Positions 1 to 5,655 of a stretch of 5,655 nt of DNA are shown here, piece by piece (the stretch's first letter is position 1; each line of letters begins with the position of its first letter). The notes beneath the pieces were generated by a model. It did no database searches. It was given only the letters and a program-made list of their open reading frames with translations, and was not told the DNA's origin. The DNA is from Anaerolineaceae bacterium (lineage in GTDB: Bacteria > Chloroflexota > Anaerolineae > Anaerolineales > Anaerolineaceae), in NCBI GenBank assembly GCA_014860845.1, contig JACZIY010000181.1:1-5655 (forward strand), written 5' to 3'. A program made the translations under genes and the position numbers.

Positions 1-58
1 TTTTTACCACCCATAGTCGGGTAATGTTTACCAGTCATGATCGGGTACATGTTTACCA
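1..58 (-). repeat. Left (istB-side) terminal repeat array of the IS21 element
   Basis: Read on the minus strand, units begin with TGGTAAA at 58, 33 and 9, spaced 25 and 24 bp apart. The full units continue into a CCCGA-containing core and end near ATGAC or ATGGG. They are the same unit found on the plus strand at 2438-2540, so the two arrays are inverted relative to each other. The outermost unit is cut by the window edge. Multiple internal repeats at both ends are typical of IS21 elements and are thought to be transposase-binding sites. Confidence 0.85.
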
Positions 59-77
59 CCAAAACGAAAAATTATAC

Positions 78-845
78 TTAATCTGTAAGCTCTTTGCTTC
101 GGTTCAAAGCCTCCTTTCTACGCGACATTTGGCGGTAACTATTTCCGGTAATCGTAATGGCATGGGCATGGTGAGTGAGACGATCTAATGCAGCACTCGA
201 CAGGAGATCATTGTTAAAAACATCAGCCCATTCAGAAAAATCTCGATTACTTGTAACAATCATTGAGTGCCGTTCATAGCGTTCACAAATAATTTCATAT
301 AAATCTTGAATTGAAGATGGGGGCAGGGTCTGTAAACCAAAATCATCCAGGATAAGCAAGTCACTATTGAGAATAGCAGCAAGTGTTCTGGAGTATGCAC
401 CCGTGGCGCGCGCAGCGTTCAAGTCAGCGAGTAGACGGTATGTAGATTTAGAAATTACACGAAAGCCCCGTTTCAGCGCTTCAACCCCCAGGGCATTCGC
501 AAGATGGGTTTTACCAACTCCTGTTGGACCACAAAACAAAATATTGTCATGTCTCTGAATATAAGCACAAGAAGCGAAGTCACTCAAGTAAGAACGGGAA
601 ATGCTGGGGTTCACAGAAAAGTCAAAGTGTGACAACGTTTTTTGCGGGTCACAACCGGATGATTTGAATCTGCGAGAAAGCGCGTCGTGTTCCCTGCGTT
701 CAATTTCATCATCCAATAAAAGGGCAAAAAACTGCAAAGGAGACAAATCCTCTTGAGCAGCTTGTTCAGCGCGTAGTTCAAGTGTATTGAGCATGGTGGA
801 TAAACGCAATTGGCGAAGTTTTGGAAGCAAAGGATGGGTCATCAT
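78..845 (-). CDS. istB: IS21-family transposition helper ATPase IstB
   Basis: IstB is the AAA+ ATPase, related to DnaC, that assembles on target DNA and stimulates the IstA transposase in IS21 transposition. Counting from the ATG at 845 (255 residues, normal for the family), the protein has an N-terminal helical region with the usual HPLLPKLRQLRLS opening. It then shows Walker A GPTGVGKT at about 106-113, Walker B LLILDDFG at about 163-170, sensor-1 IVTSN at about 196-200, and an arginine in SAALDRLTHHA at about 222. The start is chosen because a strong GGGAGGAGG site lies 7 nt upstream and the ATG overlaps the istA stop as ATGA, implying translational coupling. The adjacent second ATG at 842 is an alternative. 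A longer frame from a TTG at 863 would start inside the ribosome-binding site and is unlikely. No truncation or frameshift is visible. Confidence 0.95.
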   Translation of the reverse strand: MMTHPLLPKLRQLRLSTMLNTLELRAEQAAQEDLSPLQFFALLLDDEIERREHDALSRRFKSSGCDPQKTLSHFDFSVNPSISRSYLSDFASCAYIQRHDNILFCGPTGVGKTHLANALGVEALKRGFRVISKSTYRLLADLNAARATGAYSRTLAAILNSDLLILDDFGLQTLPPSSIQDLYEIICERYERHSMIVTSNRDFSEWADVFNNDLLSSAALDRLTHHAHAITITGNSYRQMSRRKEALNRSKELTD

Positions 846-2389
846 TTGGATGCCTCCTCCCAATTAATAAAGAACTCCCTCGATTTTCTCGCAAATAAAT
901 GGGGTTGTCTTTCTTCTTTCGGCGGCGATTCCGGTAATGCCTCACGATCCAGGGCGGCATTTAAAATTTCTTTGATGCGTCGGTAATGATAATCTCCATA
1001 AAACAGTGCCCTCTTACACGCGTCCTCCAGGCGTTTATTACCCACAGTTTTTTCCAGGCGCAGGATCGCTTGAACAGAACGTAGCTGGTACAATGGCTTT
1101 TCCGAAAACAGTAAACTGACAACAGTATGGGTTGCAGGACCAATCTGTTTGGCTGTTTTAAGACAGTATTGCGGGGTTTGCATGAGGTATTCAGCTTTGT
1201 GCGTTGGATAATGCTCATTTCTGGTGCTCCACGCTCCTTTCTTAGTCAATAAAACATGGGTACACACCAGATTTTGCTGTTCATCATAAACTTCAAGCAT
1301 CTTTTCTCCAATATGGACAGAAACTTTTTTACTCACATAGCGGTAGGGTATGGAATAATAACAACTGCCTACCTGAATGTGGCAATCTTTGTGAACTTTT
1401 GCCATCCGTACTTCATTAAGCACGTATGCTTCTTTGGGTAATGGGATTAATGCTTGTTTTTCATGCTGGTTGAATAAAGCTAAGGGAGCCTGGCGCGTGG
1501 TGCCATGCTGTCTCACCCCTGCTATTTCGATTATCCAATGTTTCAGGTGTTGGTTGGCGGAATCAGCACTTTCAAATGTACGCCCCGCAATGAAGTTTCT
1601 TTGAACGTAATGAACCCCATTCTCCACCTTACCTTTGTGTTCGGGAGTACGTGGCCGGGTTGGGTTGACCAGAAAACCATAGTATTGGGCCATTCTCCGA
1701 TATGCCTCACCCAGAATTGGATCGTAGATCAATACTTTTTTCACAGCTGCTTTCAGGTTGTCTGGAACGATTACATTAGGTATTCCCCCAAAGTACTCGA
1801 ATGTGCGGCGATGAAGAGCTATCCACGTGGGTATCTTCTGATCGAATACAATTTCTGCGTATTGATGACGGCTATACCCTAATGTGCCTACAAATACGTA
1901 TGCATTCCGGATCCGTCCGCTTTTTGGATCGTACAACTTTCCAACATATCCAAAATCTACTTGCATTTCTTCTCCGGCAGCTGTGTGCACCCGGGTAAAA
2001 CTTTCTGGCTCTTTTTCTAGATCGAGACGGCTGACAAACCTGCGTAATGAGGAATAACTACCTCTGTACCCGTGTTCATCTCGTAACCTCTGCCAGATTG
2101 CCATCATTTCCACCCCTTTGTCTAGCATACTAATTACATGGTCTCGGTGAGGCTCAATACTGGAAGGTATCTTTGGTGGTTTTGCTGCTGGTCCTAATTC
2201 CCTTAGTAATTCCTCTTCTTCTACCATGGCTCTGGTTACATCCAAATATCCTTTTTCCTCTGCTAGTAATTTATATTTATGAACAGTTGGTCGTGATAGT
2301 CCAAGGTTAGTTCCAATCTGTCGTTCGCTTTCACCGGCTCTTATTCGATAAATTATTTCCCGTATTATATTCACGTGTTTGCGCTCCAT
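842..2389 (-). CDS. istA: IS21-family DDE transposase IstA
   Basis: IstA cuts and joins the element ends during transposition, acting as a DDE/RNase H-fold recombinase. The 515-residue protein is a normal IstA length. It opens with a helix-turn-helix at about residues 8-45 (SERQIGTNLGLSRPTVHKY), suited to binding the terminal repeats. The catalytic core follows, with likely acidic triad D145 (MQVDFG), D210 (VPDN) and E256 (HKGKVEN). A Mu-type beta-barrel region follows at about 335-380 (GSCYYSIPYRYV), and the tail is charged. The ATG at 2389 is preceded by AAAGGAGAG at a good distance. The gene is cotranscribed with istB, and its stop overlaps the istB start by ATGA. I see no convincing promoter of its own in the short stretch between the repeat array and the start. 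Its domains and triad appear complete, so it could be active. Confidence 0.96.
   Translation of the reverse strand: MERKHVNIIREIIYRIRAGESERQIGTNLGLSRPTVHKYKLLAEEKGYLDVTRAMVEEEELLRELGPAAKPPKIPSSIEPHRDHVISMLDKGVEMMAIWQRLRDEHGYRGSYSSLRRFVSRLDLEKEPESFTRVHTAAGEEMQVDFGYVGKLYDPKSGRIRNAYVFVGTLGYSRHQYAEIVFDQKIPTWIALHRRTFEYFGGIPNVIVPDNLKAAVKKVLIYDPILGEAYRRMAQYYGFLVNPTRPRTPEHKGKVENGVHYVQRNFIAGRTFESADSANQHLKHWIIEIAGVRQHGTTRQAPLALFNQHEKQALIPLPKEAYVLNEVRMAKVHKDCHIQVGSCYYSIPYRYVSKKVSVHIGEKMLEVYDEQQNLVCTHVLLTKKGAWSTRNEHYPTHKAEYLMQTPQYCLKTAKQIGPATHTVVSLLFSEKPLYQLRSVQAILRLEKTVGNKRLEDACKRALFYGDYHYRRIKEILNAALDREALPESPPKEERQPHLFARKSREFFINWEEASK
853..861 (-). promoter_or_regulatory. istB ribosome-binding site that decides its start
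   Basis: The minus strand reads GGGAGGAGG, 7 nt before the ATG at 845, inside the last codons of istA. Together with the ATGA stop-start overlap this points to coupled translation, and it rules against the TTG at 863, which overlaps the site itself. Confidence 0.75.
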
Positions 2390-2397
2390 ATTTTAGG

Positions 2398-2406
2398 CTC
2401 TCCTTT
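2398..2406 (-). promoter_or_regulatory. istA ribosome-binding site
   Basis: The minus strand reads AAAGGAGAG, ending 8 nt before the istA ATG at 2389. This is a good match to a Shine-Dalgarno sequence and supports that start. Confidence 0.7.
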
Positions 2407-2437
2407 GATTTTTTACTCAGGAGAGATTGTGCCACAG

Positions 2438-2560
2438 TGGTAAACACCGGGCGACTATGGGTGGTATACATCGTGCGACTATGACTGGTAACCATAAGGC
2501 GGCTCTATGTGGTAAACACCGGGCGACTACTACTGGTAAAGTCTAACCCGGTAATTGACA
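2438..2560 (+). repeat. Right (istA-side) terminal repeat array of the IS21 element, exact 24-bp period
   Basis: Five units begin with TGGTA at 2438, 2462, 2486, 2510 and 2534, an exact 24-bp spacing. The first and fourth units share TGGTAAACACCGGGCGACTA. The second differs at a few bases. The third is the most diverged (GGCGGCTCTATG in place of the GGGCGACTATG core). The fifth diverges after TGGTAAA and forms the element tip, ending in TTGACA at 2560. The array is inverted relative to that at 1-58 and lies just upstream of istA, so bound transposase could also repress istA transcription; that last point is inference. Confidence 0.85.
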
Positions 2561-2583
2561 CTGAAAAACTTGAATTTTACAAA
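2555..2583 (+). promoter_or_regulatory. Possible hybrid promoter: IS tip -35 with flanking -10
   Basis: The tip of the element ends in a perfect -35 hexamer TTGACA (2555-2560) facing outward. Exactly 17 bp later the flanking DNA has TACAAA (2578-2583), matching 4 of 6 bases of the -10 consensus. Outward -35 boxes at IS ends are known to form promoters with neighbouring DNA, and IS21 itself makes a junction promoter in tandem copies. Whether this one works is unproven. Confidence 0.35.
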
Positions 2584-3499
2584 CAGCTTGGTTTTTGACT
2601 GTGTTCAATTCCACGATGATGATATCGTCTCCAGCGCAGATGATCCCTGGGCAAAACAAGAAAGCGACGCAAAGAACAGTCGCAAATTGCTGGATGAGCG
2701 TGGACTGATTGCTGAATTCGTTGCCCCACGCTTATGGGAACATCCTTTGACCATAGATGGTGCCATCACCTCTAACTCGCCAGAAGCCAGAAAATATGCT
2801 CTTGAACGCTCGAAACGAGCGATTGATATTGCCCAGATTGTTGGAACCAATAATATTGTTCTGTGGCCAGCACGGGAAGGTACCTATATGCGGGAAGCGA
2901 AAGATCCTGTGGCATCTGTTGGCAGGTTGGTTGAATGGTTGAATAGTATGTTGGAGTACAACAAGTATATTAGAATTCTCGGTGAAATGAAACCAAATGA
3001 GCCTATGGATCAGGCCTATCTCCCGACCACTGGCCACTTTTTAGGTCTGTCAAGCCTGACGATTGATCCTTCTCGGGTTGGTACTTTAATTGAGTCCGCC
3101 CATGCGATTCTTGCAGGTCTGGATCCCTCTGATGAAATGGCGTATGCTCTTTACCAGAAAAAATTATGGTCAGTGCATTTAAATGATCAAAACGGTCTAA
3201 AATTCGATGAAGATAAGTCTTTTGGTGTTGTGGATATCCGTCGTGCATTTAATCAGGTCTGGGTACTCGAGCGCAATGGATATGGACAAAATGGTGAAAT
3301 GATCGGATTGGATGTAAAAGCCCTTCGAACTCAGGTTAAGGAAAAATCGACCAAACATTTGCGAAATAGCCGTGAGATTTTCCTCCGCCTGGTAGATCTT
3401 GCCAGATCGCTTGATGTAGACAGGGTCGAGCAATTAAGGTCCACACGTGATTATGAGGAATTAGATATGTTAATTGTTAATCATCTTTTAGGTAGATGA
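2561..3499 (+). pseudogene. Xylose isomerase-like TIM-barrel protein, 5' end removed by IS21 insertion
   Basis: The frame (formally open from a TTG at 2555 inside the IS tip) matches class I xylose isomerases of the Arthrobacter/Streptomyces type, which interconvert D-xylose and D-xylulose in the cytoplasm using two divalent metals. Numbering from 2555, recognisable parts are FHDDD at 19-23 (catalytic His/Asp), WPAREG at 104-109, GEMKPNEP at 143-150, the E180/H183 pair, KFDEDKSFG at 216-224 and LDVK at 252-255. The C-terminus appears complete. By comparison with about 388-residue relatives, roughly 35 N-terminal residues are missing, including the start codon and first strand. No start with a ribosome-binding site is visible near the junction, so a working product is unlikely. 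The position of the metal ligand Asp245 (Streptomyces numbering, aligned by eye) is His208 here (SVHLND), so the parent gene may have belonged to a related family with another sugar substrate. Confidence 0.8.
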
Positions 3500-3603
3500 G
3501 ACAATAGAAGATGGCGAACAATCAATCCTTGTAAAATGAAGTTGTTTGCCAGGTCAAAGTCAGGATTTTCCAGAATCCATTCAAACGTAAAACATCGCCT
3601 GCG

Positions 3604-3637
3604 CAGACTGGTCGTAATAACCTGAGCGACCAGTCTG
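3604..3637 (-). terminator. Hairpin between convergent genes, probable terminator of the cytochrome gene
   Basis: CAGACTGGTCG (3604-3614) and CGACCAGTCTG (3627-3637) form a perfect 11-bp stem with a 12-nt loop. The hairpin lies about 20 nt past the cytochrome stop codon and about 105 nt past the isomerase stop. There is no proper U-tract on either side; on the minus strand only a short TGTTTT follows, at some distance. It may act on both strands as a weak terminator or as a 3'-end stabiliser. Confidence 0.45.
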
Positions 3638-3656
3638 GCATCCACAATCCTTTGGC

Positions 3657-5426
3657 TTACTTCACCTCCACTGGCTCAATAGCTGCTACCAACAACGGTT
3701 GTTTGTAAGTTTCTCCATAATAACCGGAAAACTGTTCGATTTCAGCAGTCTCATCCGTGAACATATCCTGGATAAAGCGGTACGAAAGCGGTTCGTAAAG
3801 TAATTCCGCGCTGAAAGTGAACGGTCCCTGTGCGTCACTGACATCGATCTGATAGGTGATCAGATCACCACCACCCATAAAGTTAGGATCCTGCAGGGCT
3901 GCGCCGTGAACTGCTACATCCTCCGGGAGAGTGGTTTTTTCTGTTCCATTAGGCAGTAAGCGATTGTCCTTCACATACGTGGCAGCGCGCATCAGTGTAT
4001 AGGTCACCTCGCCATCACTATTAATCATGATCGGCTCATAAATCTGCACCTGATCCGGGCTGGTGATCAGATCGTAGTGTGGCTCATAACTTGCCGGATC
4101 CATGTCCGAAGCATTGCCATTGATCGAGCCATCCAGATTGATCTTTCCGGATTCAAAAATCAGAATACCGGCAGCATCTGTCACGGTCACATGCAACCAG
4201 GCACGCCGTGAGGGGAACCCCGTGGGAAATTTATGCCCGGTGAAGGGTGTGATCTGTAGCTGAGCAATCAATTGCCCATCCCGCACTTCCAGACTTTTGG
4301 CTGTCAGACTGGCGGAACGTTGACCAATCTGTTCCTTTACCCGTGCGATGGTGGCGTCAAAATGAGCTTTATCTGCGCCAATCCCCATATCTCCGCCCCA
4401 GTCTGAGAGCATTGTCAGCACAAATGCATTGCCACCGACAAAATAATGTTTGAAGAAGGGTTCGCGTGGTTGTAAATTTCCGGGCATTATCGAAATCGTC
4501 ACACCTCCCTGCGCAACAGGCATGTGGCAATTCTGGCAGACGATTCCTCCACTGCCATACTGGCTATTCTCCCATTCTATGTAGGGAGTCTGCTCTGGGA
4601 ATTCTCCCAGGATATTTCCCTCAGCATCCATATACGACGTTAAAAGGGTGTGGCAGGTGGCGCACAGCTCTGCCTGGTTTGTATGTTCGCCATATACTGG
4701 AATGAATCCGGTGTGATTTTGCATTGGGAATCCAAATGGGGTCTCGTAAGGACCGAACATCGGCCTGTTGGGGGGACTGGTACTGGCGTCAATCTTAAAT
4801 CCTCCAGTGAAACTCTCCTTCCCACCCAGATTTTTATCTTGAATTTGATGACAGAGCGCGCAGGAAACACCATCCATCCCCGCCAGATGCAACGCATGAG
4901 CAGGATTATTAAAGCCATCCCCAAACATCGCTACCGCAGCGCCAACAACTTCTGCCTGTGTTTTTGCCATCGGTTGGTGGCAGGTGACACATTTCACTTC
5001 GATCACTGCTTGTAAGTCCGGCATACGCTCAATCTCCGAGCTTACCTTTGCCTGCCAGATTGGATCCCGGGAGGCATTTGCCATCATGGTAGAACGCCAA
5101 TCAGTGGTGATGGAAACATCTACTCCCCCCTGATCGAACAAATTAGCATGACACAACAGGCAGGTGCCCGCCCCTAAAAAATCATCCGTGACAAAGATAG
5201 ACATGACAGTATTAACCGCCGGATTGCGTGGCGGTTCTCCATCCTGACCAAACTGAATATCCGCTGGTGGTTGTTCAGGTGTCGCAATTTTCTCGCTTTC
5301 AGACGCCTGGGTGCCATCCGTTCCGATCTCTGATCCATCAGAAGTCTTTGCACAACTGCTGAGGACTAAAATCAAAAAGATATTTCCCACGCATAGAACA
5401 ACAGCTCGGACAATAGATGACTTCAT
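3657..5426 (-). CDS. Pentaheme c-type cytochrome lipoprotein
   Basis: This is a predicted exported, membrane-anchored electron carrier or multiheme redox protein. Counting from the ATG at 5426 (589 residues), a signal peptide (MKSSIVRAVV, then a hydrophobic stretch) ends in the lipobox LSSC with lipidated Cys25, followed by a Ser/Glu/Pro-rich linker. Five CxxCH haem sites are seen: CLLCH 89-93, CVTCH 146-150, CALCH 189-193, CATCH 255-259 and CQNCH 297-301. Spare histidines such as H177/H180 (AHALH) could be distal ligands. The GVSCALCHQ and WRSTMMANASRDP context resembles cytochrome c554-like multiheme families. Residues from about 370 on lack haem sites and look beta-rich, opening with GHKFPTGFPSRRAWLHVTV, a conserved block I recall from other multiheme cytochromes. 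AAGGAG lies 8 nt before the chosen ATG. An ATG at 5453 would add nine residues (giving MKSS twice) but has no ribosome-binding site. Substrate and partners are unknown; no cytochrome maturation or quinol-oxidising gene is in view. Confidence 0.88.
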   Translation of the reverse strand: MKSSIVRAVVLCVGNIFLILVLSSCAKTSDGSEIGTDGTQASESEKIATPEQPPADIQFGQDGEPPRNPAVNTVMSIFVTDDFLGAGTCLLCHANLFDQGGVDVSITTDWRSTMMANASRDPIWQAKVSSEIERMPDLQAVIEVKCVTCHQPMAKTQAEVVGAAVAMFGDGFNNPAHALHLAGMDGVSCALCHQIQDKNLGGKESFTGGFKIDASTSPPNRPMFGPYETPFGFPMQNHTGFIPVYGEHTNQAELCATCHTLLTSYMDAEGNILGEFPEQTPYIEWENSQYGSGGIVCQNCHMPVAQGGVTISIMPGNLQPREPFFKHYFVGGNAFVLTMLSDWGGDMGIGADKAHFDATIARVKEQIGQRSASLTAKSLEVRDGQLIAQLQITPFTGHKFPTGFPSRRAWLHVTVTDAAGILIFESGKINLDGSINGNASDMDPASYEPHYDLITSPDQVQIYEPIMINSDGEVTYTLMRAATYVKDNRLLPNGTEKTTLPEDVAVHGAALQDPNFMGGGDLITYQIDVSDAQGPFTFSAELLYEPLSYRFIQDMFTDETAEIEQFSGYYGETYKQPLLVAAIEPVEVK

Positions 5427-5434
5427 GTTCTCCA

Positions 5435-5440
5435 CTCCTT
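5435..5440 (-). promoter_or_regulatory. Ribosome-binding site selecting the cytochrome start
   Basis: The minus strand reads AAGGAG, 8 nt before the ATG at 5426. It lies inside the first codons of the longer frame from 5453, which favours the shorter protein and gives a standard-length lipoprotein signal peptide. Confidence 0.7.
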
Positions 5441-5523
5441 GGGAAGATTTCATTTTTATAATTCAAATTGGAATGAAGGCAGTTTGAAATTGCAGCGGTC
5501 ATGCCGAATACCTTTAGCCTTTG

Positions 5524-5536
5524 AAGGTACTACCTT
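5524..5536. promoter_or_regulatory. Palindrome AAGGTA-C-TACCTT at the leftward start point
   Basis: A perfect 6+1+6 dyad lies just downstream of the leftward -10 box (5538-5543), covering the predicted transcription start of the cytochrome gene. A further TACCTT copy stands at 5509-5514. The placement would suit a repressor site, but no regulator can be named, and such a short dyad could be chance. Confidence 0.35.
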
Positions 5537-5537
5537 A

Positions 5538-5566
5538 ATTATAGATATTCCTGGGCTATCAATCAA
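5538..5566 (-). promoter_or_regulatory. Sigma70-like promoter for the cytochrome gene
   Basis: On the minus strand TTGATT (5566-5561) is followed after exactly 17 bp by a perfect TATAAT (5543-5538). The expected start is near 5531, leaving a leader of about 105 nt before the ATG at 5426. A second, weaker -10-like TATAAA at 5460-5455 has no good -35 partner. Confidence 0.5.
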
Positions 5567-5590
5567 CTGGAAACAGTCGGGGTTGATTGA
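5559..5590. repeat. Perfect 9-bp inverted repeat spanning both divergent -35 regions
   Basis: TCAATCAAC (5559-5567) and GTTGATTGA (5582-5590) are exact reverse complements separated by 14 bp. The left arm contains the -35 box of the leftward promoter. The right arm overlaps the -35 box of the rightward promoter. A dimeric regulator bound here could control both genes together. The arms are seen directly; the role is inferred. Confidence 0.5.
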
Positions 5591-5615
5591 AGTTTATATT
5601 GAAAATTACTATAAT
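5587..5615 (+). promoter_or_regulatory. Sigma70-like promoter for a gene running off the right edge
   Basis: TTGAAG (5587-5592) and a perfect TATAAT (5610-5615) are separated by exactly 17 bp on the plus strand. The expected start is near 5622. The gene it serves begins at or beyond the window edge. An ATG ATG pair at 5636-5641 opens a frame to the end of the window, but it has no ribosome-binding site and only about 20 bases are visible, so it is not called. Confidence 0.5.
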
Positions 5616-5616
5616 A

Positions 5617-5628
5617 TTGTCTAGACAA
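5617..5628. promoter_or_regulatory. Operator-like palindrome TTGTCTAGACAA at the rightward start point
   Basis: A perfect 12-bp palindrome begins one base after the rightward -10 box and covers the predicted transcription start, a classic repressor position. Its GTCTAGAC core is shared with operators of the HutC branch of the GntR family (such as DasR and NagR sites), so a sugar- or metabolite-sensing GntR repressor is a reasonable guess, not a demonstrated one. Confidence 0.45.
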
Positions 5629-5655
5629 ACTTTCAATGATGGCGCTATTGCACGG

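Larger units (their letters stand above)
1..2560 (-). mobile_element. IS21-family insertion sequence, left tip cut by window edge
   Basis: The element carries the two-gene istA-istB arrangement that defines the IS21 family, with both frames intact, and is bounded by short repeat arrays that are inverted relative to each other. The right (istA-proximal) tip is placed at 2560 because the last repeat runs into a sequence ending in CA, as IS21 ends do, and the isomerase reading frame starts immediately after. Matching the right tip to the left array suggests the left tip lies about 18 bp before base 1, giving a total of about 2.58 kb, at the upper end of the usual range for this family. The target-site duplication (typically 4-8 bp in IS21) cannot be checked because the left flank is missing. 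Intact genes and ends suggest a recent, possibly active copy. The family call is firm; the exact ends are inferred. Confidence 0.9.

Noticed and set aside
1256..1998. Three plus-strand open frames (1256-1441, 1505-1882, 1801-1998) opposite istA
   Set aside because: They overlap a clear, full-length transposase on the other strand, show no recognisable domains or ribosome-binding sites, and are best explained as shadows.
2438..2540. Regularly spaced repeats that could suggest a small CRISPR array
   Set aside because: The units abut without unique spacers, are imperfect, and match the inverted array at the other end of the IS, so they are IS21 terminal repeats.
2555..2557. TTG as a real start codon for the isomerase frame
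   Set aside because: It lies inside the IS tip with no ribosome-binding site, and the protein would lack the first strand of the barrel.
2605..3433. Several minus-strand frames opposite the isomerase remnant
   Set aside because: They lie opposite conserved isomerase motifs, have low-complexity unlikely translations, and have no supporting start signals.
3563..3578. Small hairpin GGATT-6 nt-AATCC after the isomerase stop
   Set aside because: A 5-bp, AT-containing stem without a U-tract is too weak to call a terminator.
4466..5015. Plus- and minus-strand frames of 79-121 residues inside the cytochrome gene
   Set aside because: The cytochrome frame carries all five haem motifs and a lipobox. 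These overlapping frames show nothing recognisable.
5427..5453. Upstream ATG at 5453 for the cytochrome
   Set aside because: No ribosome-binding site precedes it, the AAGGAG site lies inside its first codons, and the start at 5426 gives a standard lipoprotein signal peptide.
5636..5655. Possible start of a rightward gene at ATG ATG (5636-5641)
   Set aside because: Only six codons are visible and there is no ribosome-binding site, although it lies downstream of a plausible promoter.

Overview
The window looks like a bacterial chromosome segment of moderate GC content. It holds an IS21-family insertion sequence, an interrupted sugar-isomerase gene and a multiheme cytochrome c lipoprotein gene. 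The lineage cannot be fixed from the sequence. The pentaheme lipoprotein and the Arthrobacter/Streptomyces-type xylose isomerase relative would fit an environmental bacterium such as a Chloroflexota (Anaerolineae-like) member, but this is a low-confidence guess.

Region by region: bases 1 to about 2560 are an IS21-family element read leftward. It carries istA (DDE transposase) and istB (AAA+ helper ATPase), joined by an ATGA overlap, and is bounded by arrays of ~24-bp terminal repeats in inverted orientation. The window opens inside the left array, so roughly 18 bp of the outer tip are probably missing. The right tip most likely ends at 2560, and from there an open frame runs rightward to 3499. 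That frame encodes all but about the first 35 residues of a xylose isomerase-like TIM-barrel protein, so the element appears to have landed inside the gene near its 5' end. The tip carries a TTGACA hexamer pointing into the broken gene.

Bases 3500-3656 separate two convergent genes and contain a perfect 11-bp hairpin just past the cytochrome stop. Bases 3657-5426, on the minus strand, encode an intact lipoprotein with five CxxCH haem-binding motifs and a haem-free C-terminal domain. Bases 5427-5655 form a compact divergent control region. Two sigma70-like promoters stand back to back, their -35 regions lie in a perfect 9-bp inverted repeat, and a short palindrome sits at each predicted start point. 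The rightward promoter serves a gene that lies mostly or wholly beyond the window.

Nothing here is clearly a new multi-gene system. The most informative signals are the dyad-rich divergent promoter, the IS insertion into the isomerase gene with its possible hybrid promoter, the Asp-to-His change at a metal-ligand position of the isomerase, and the pentaheme lipoprotein without visible redox partners.
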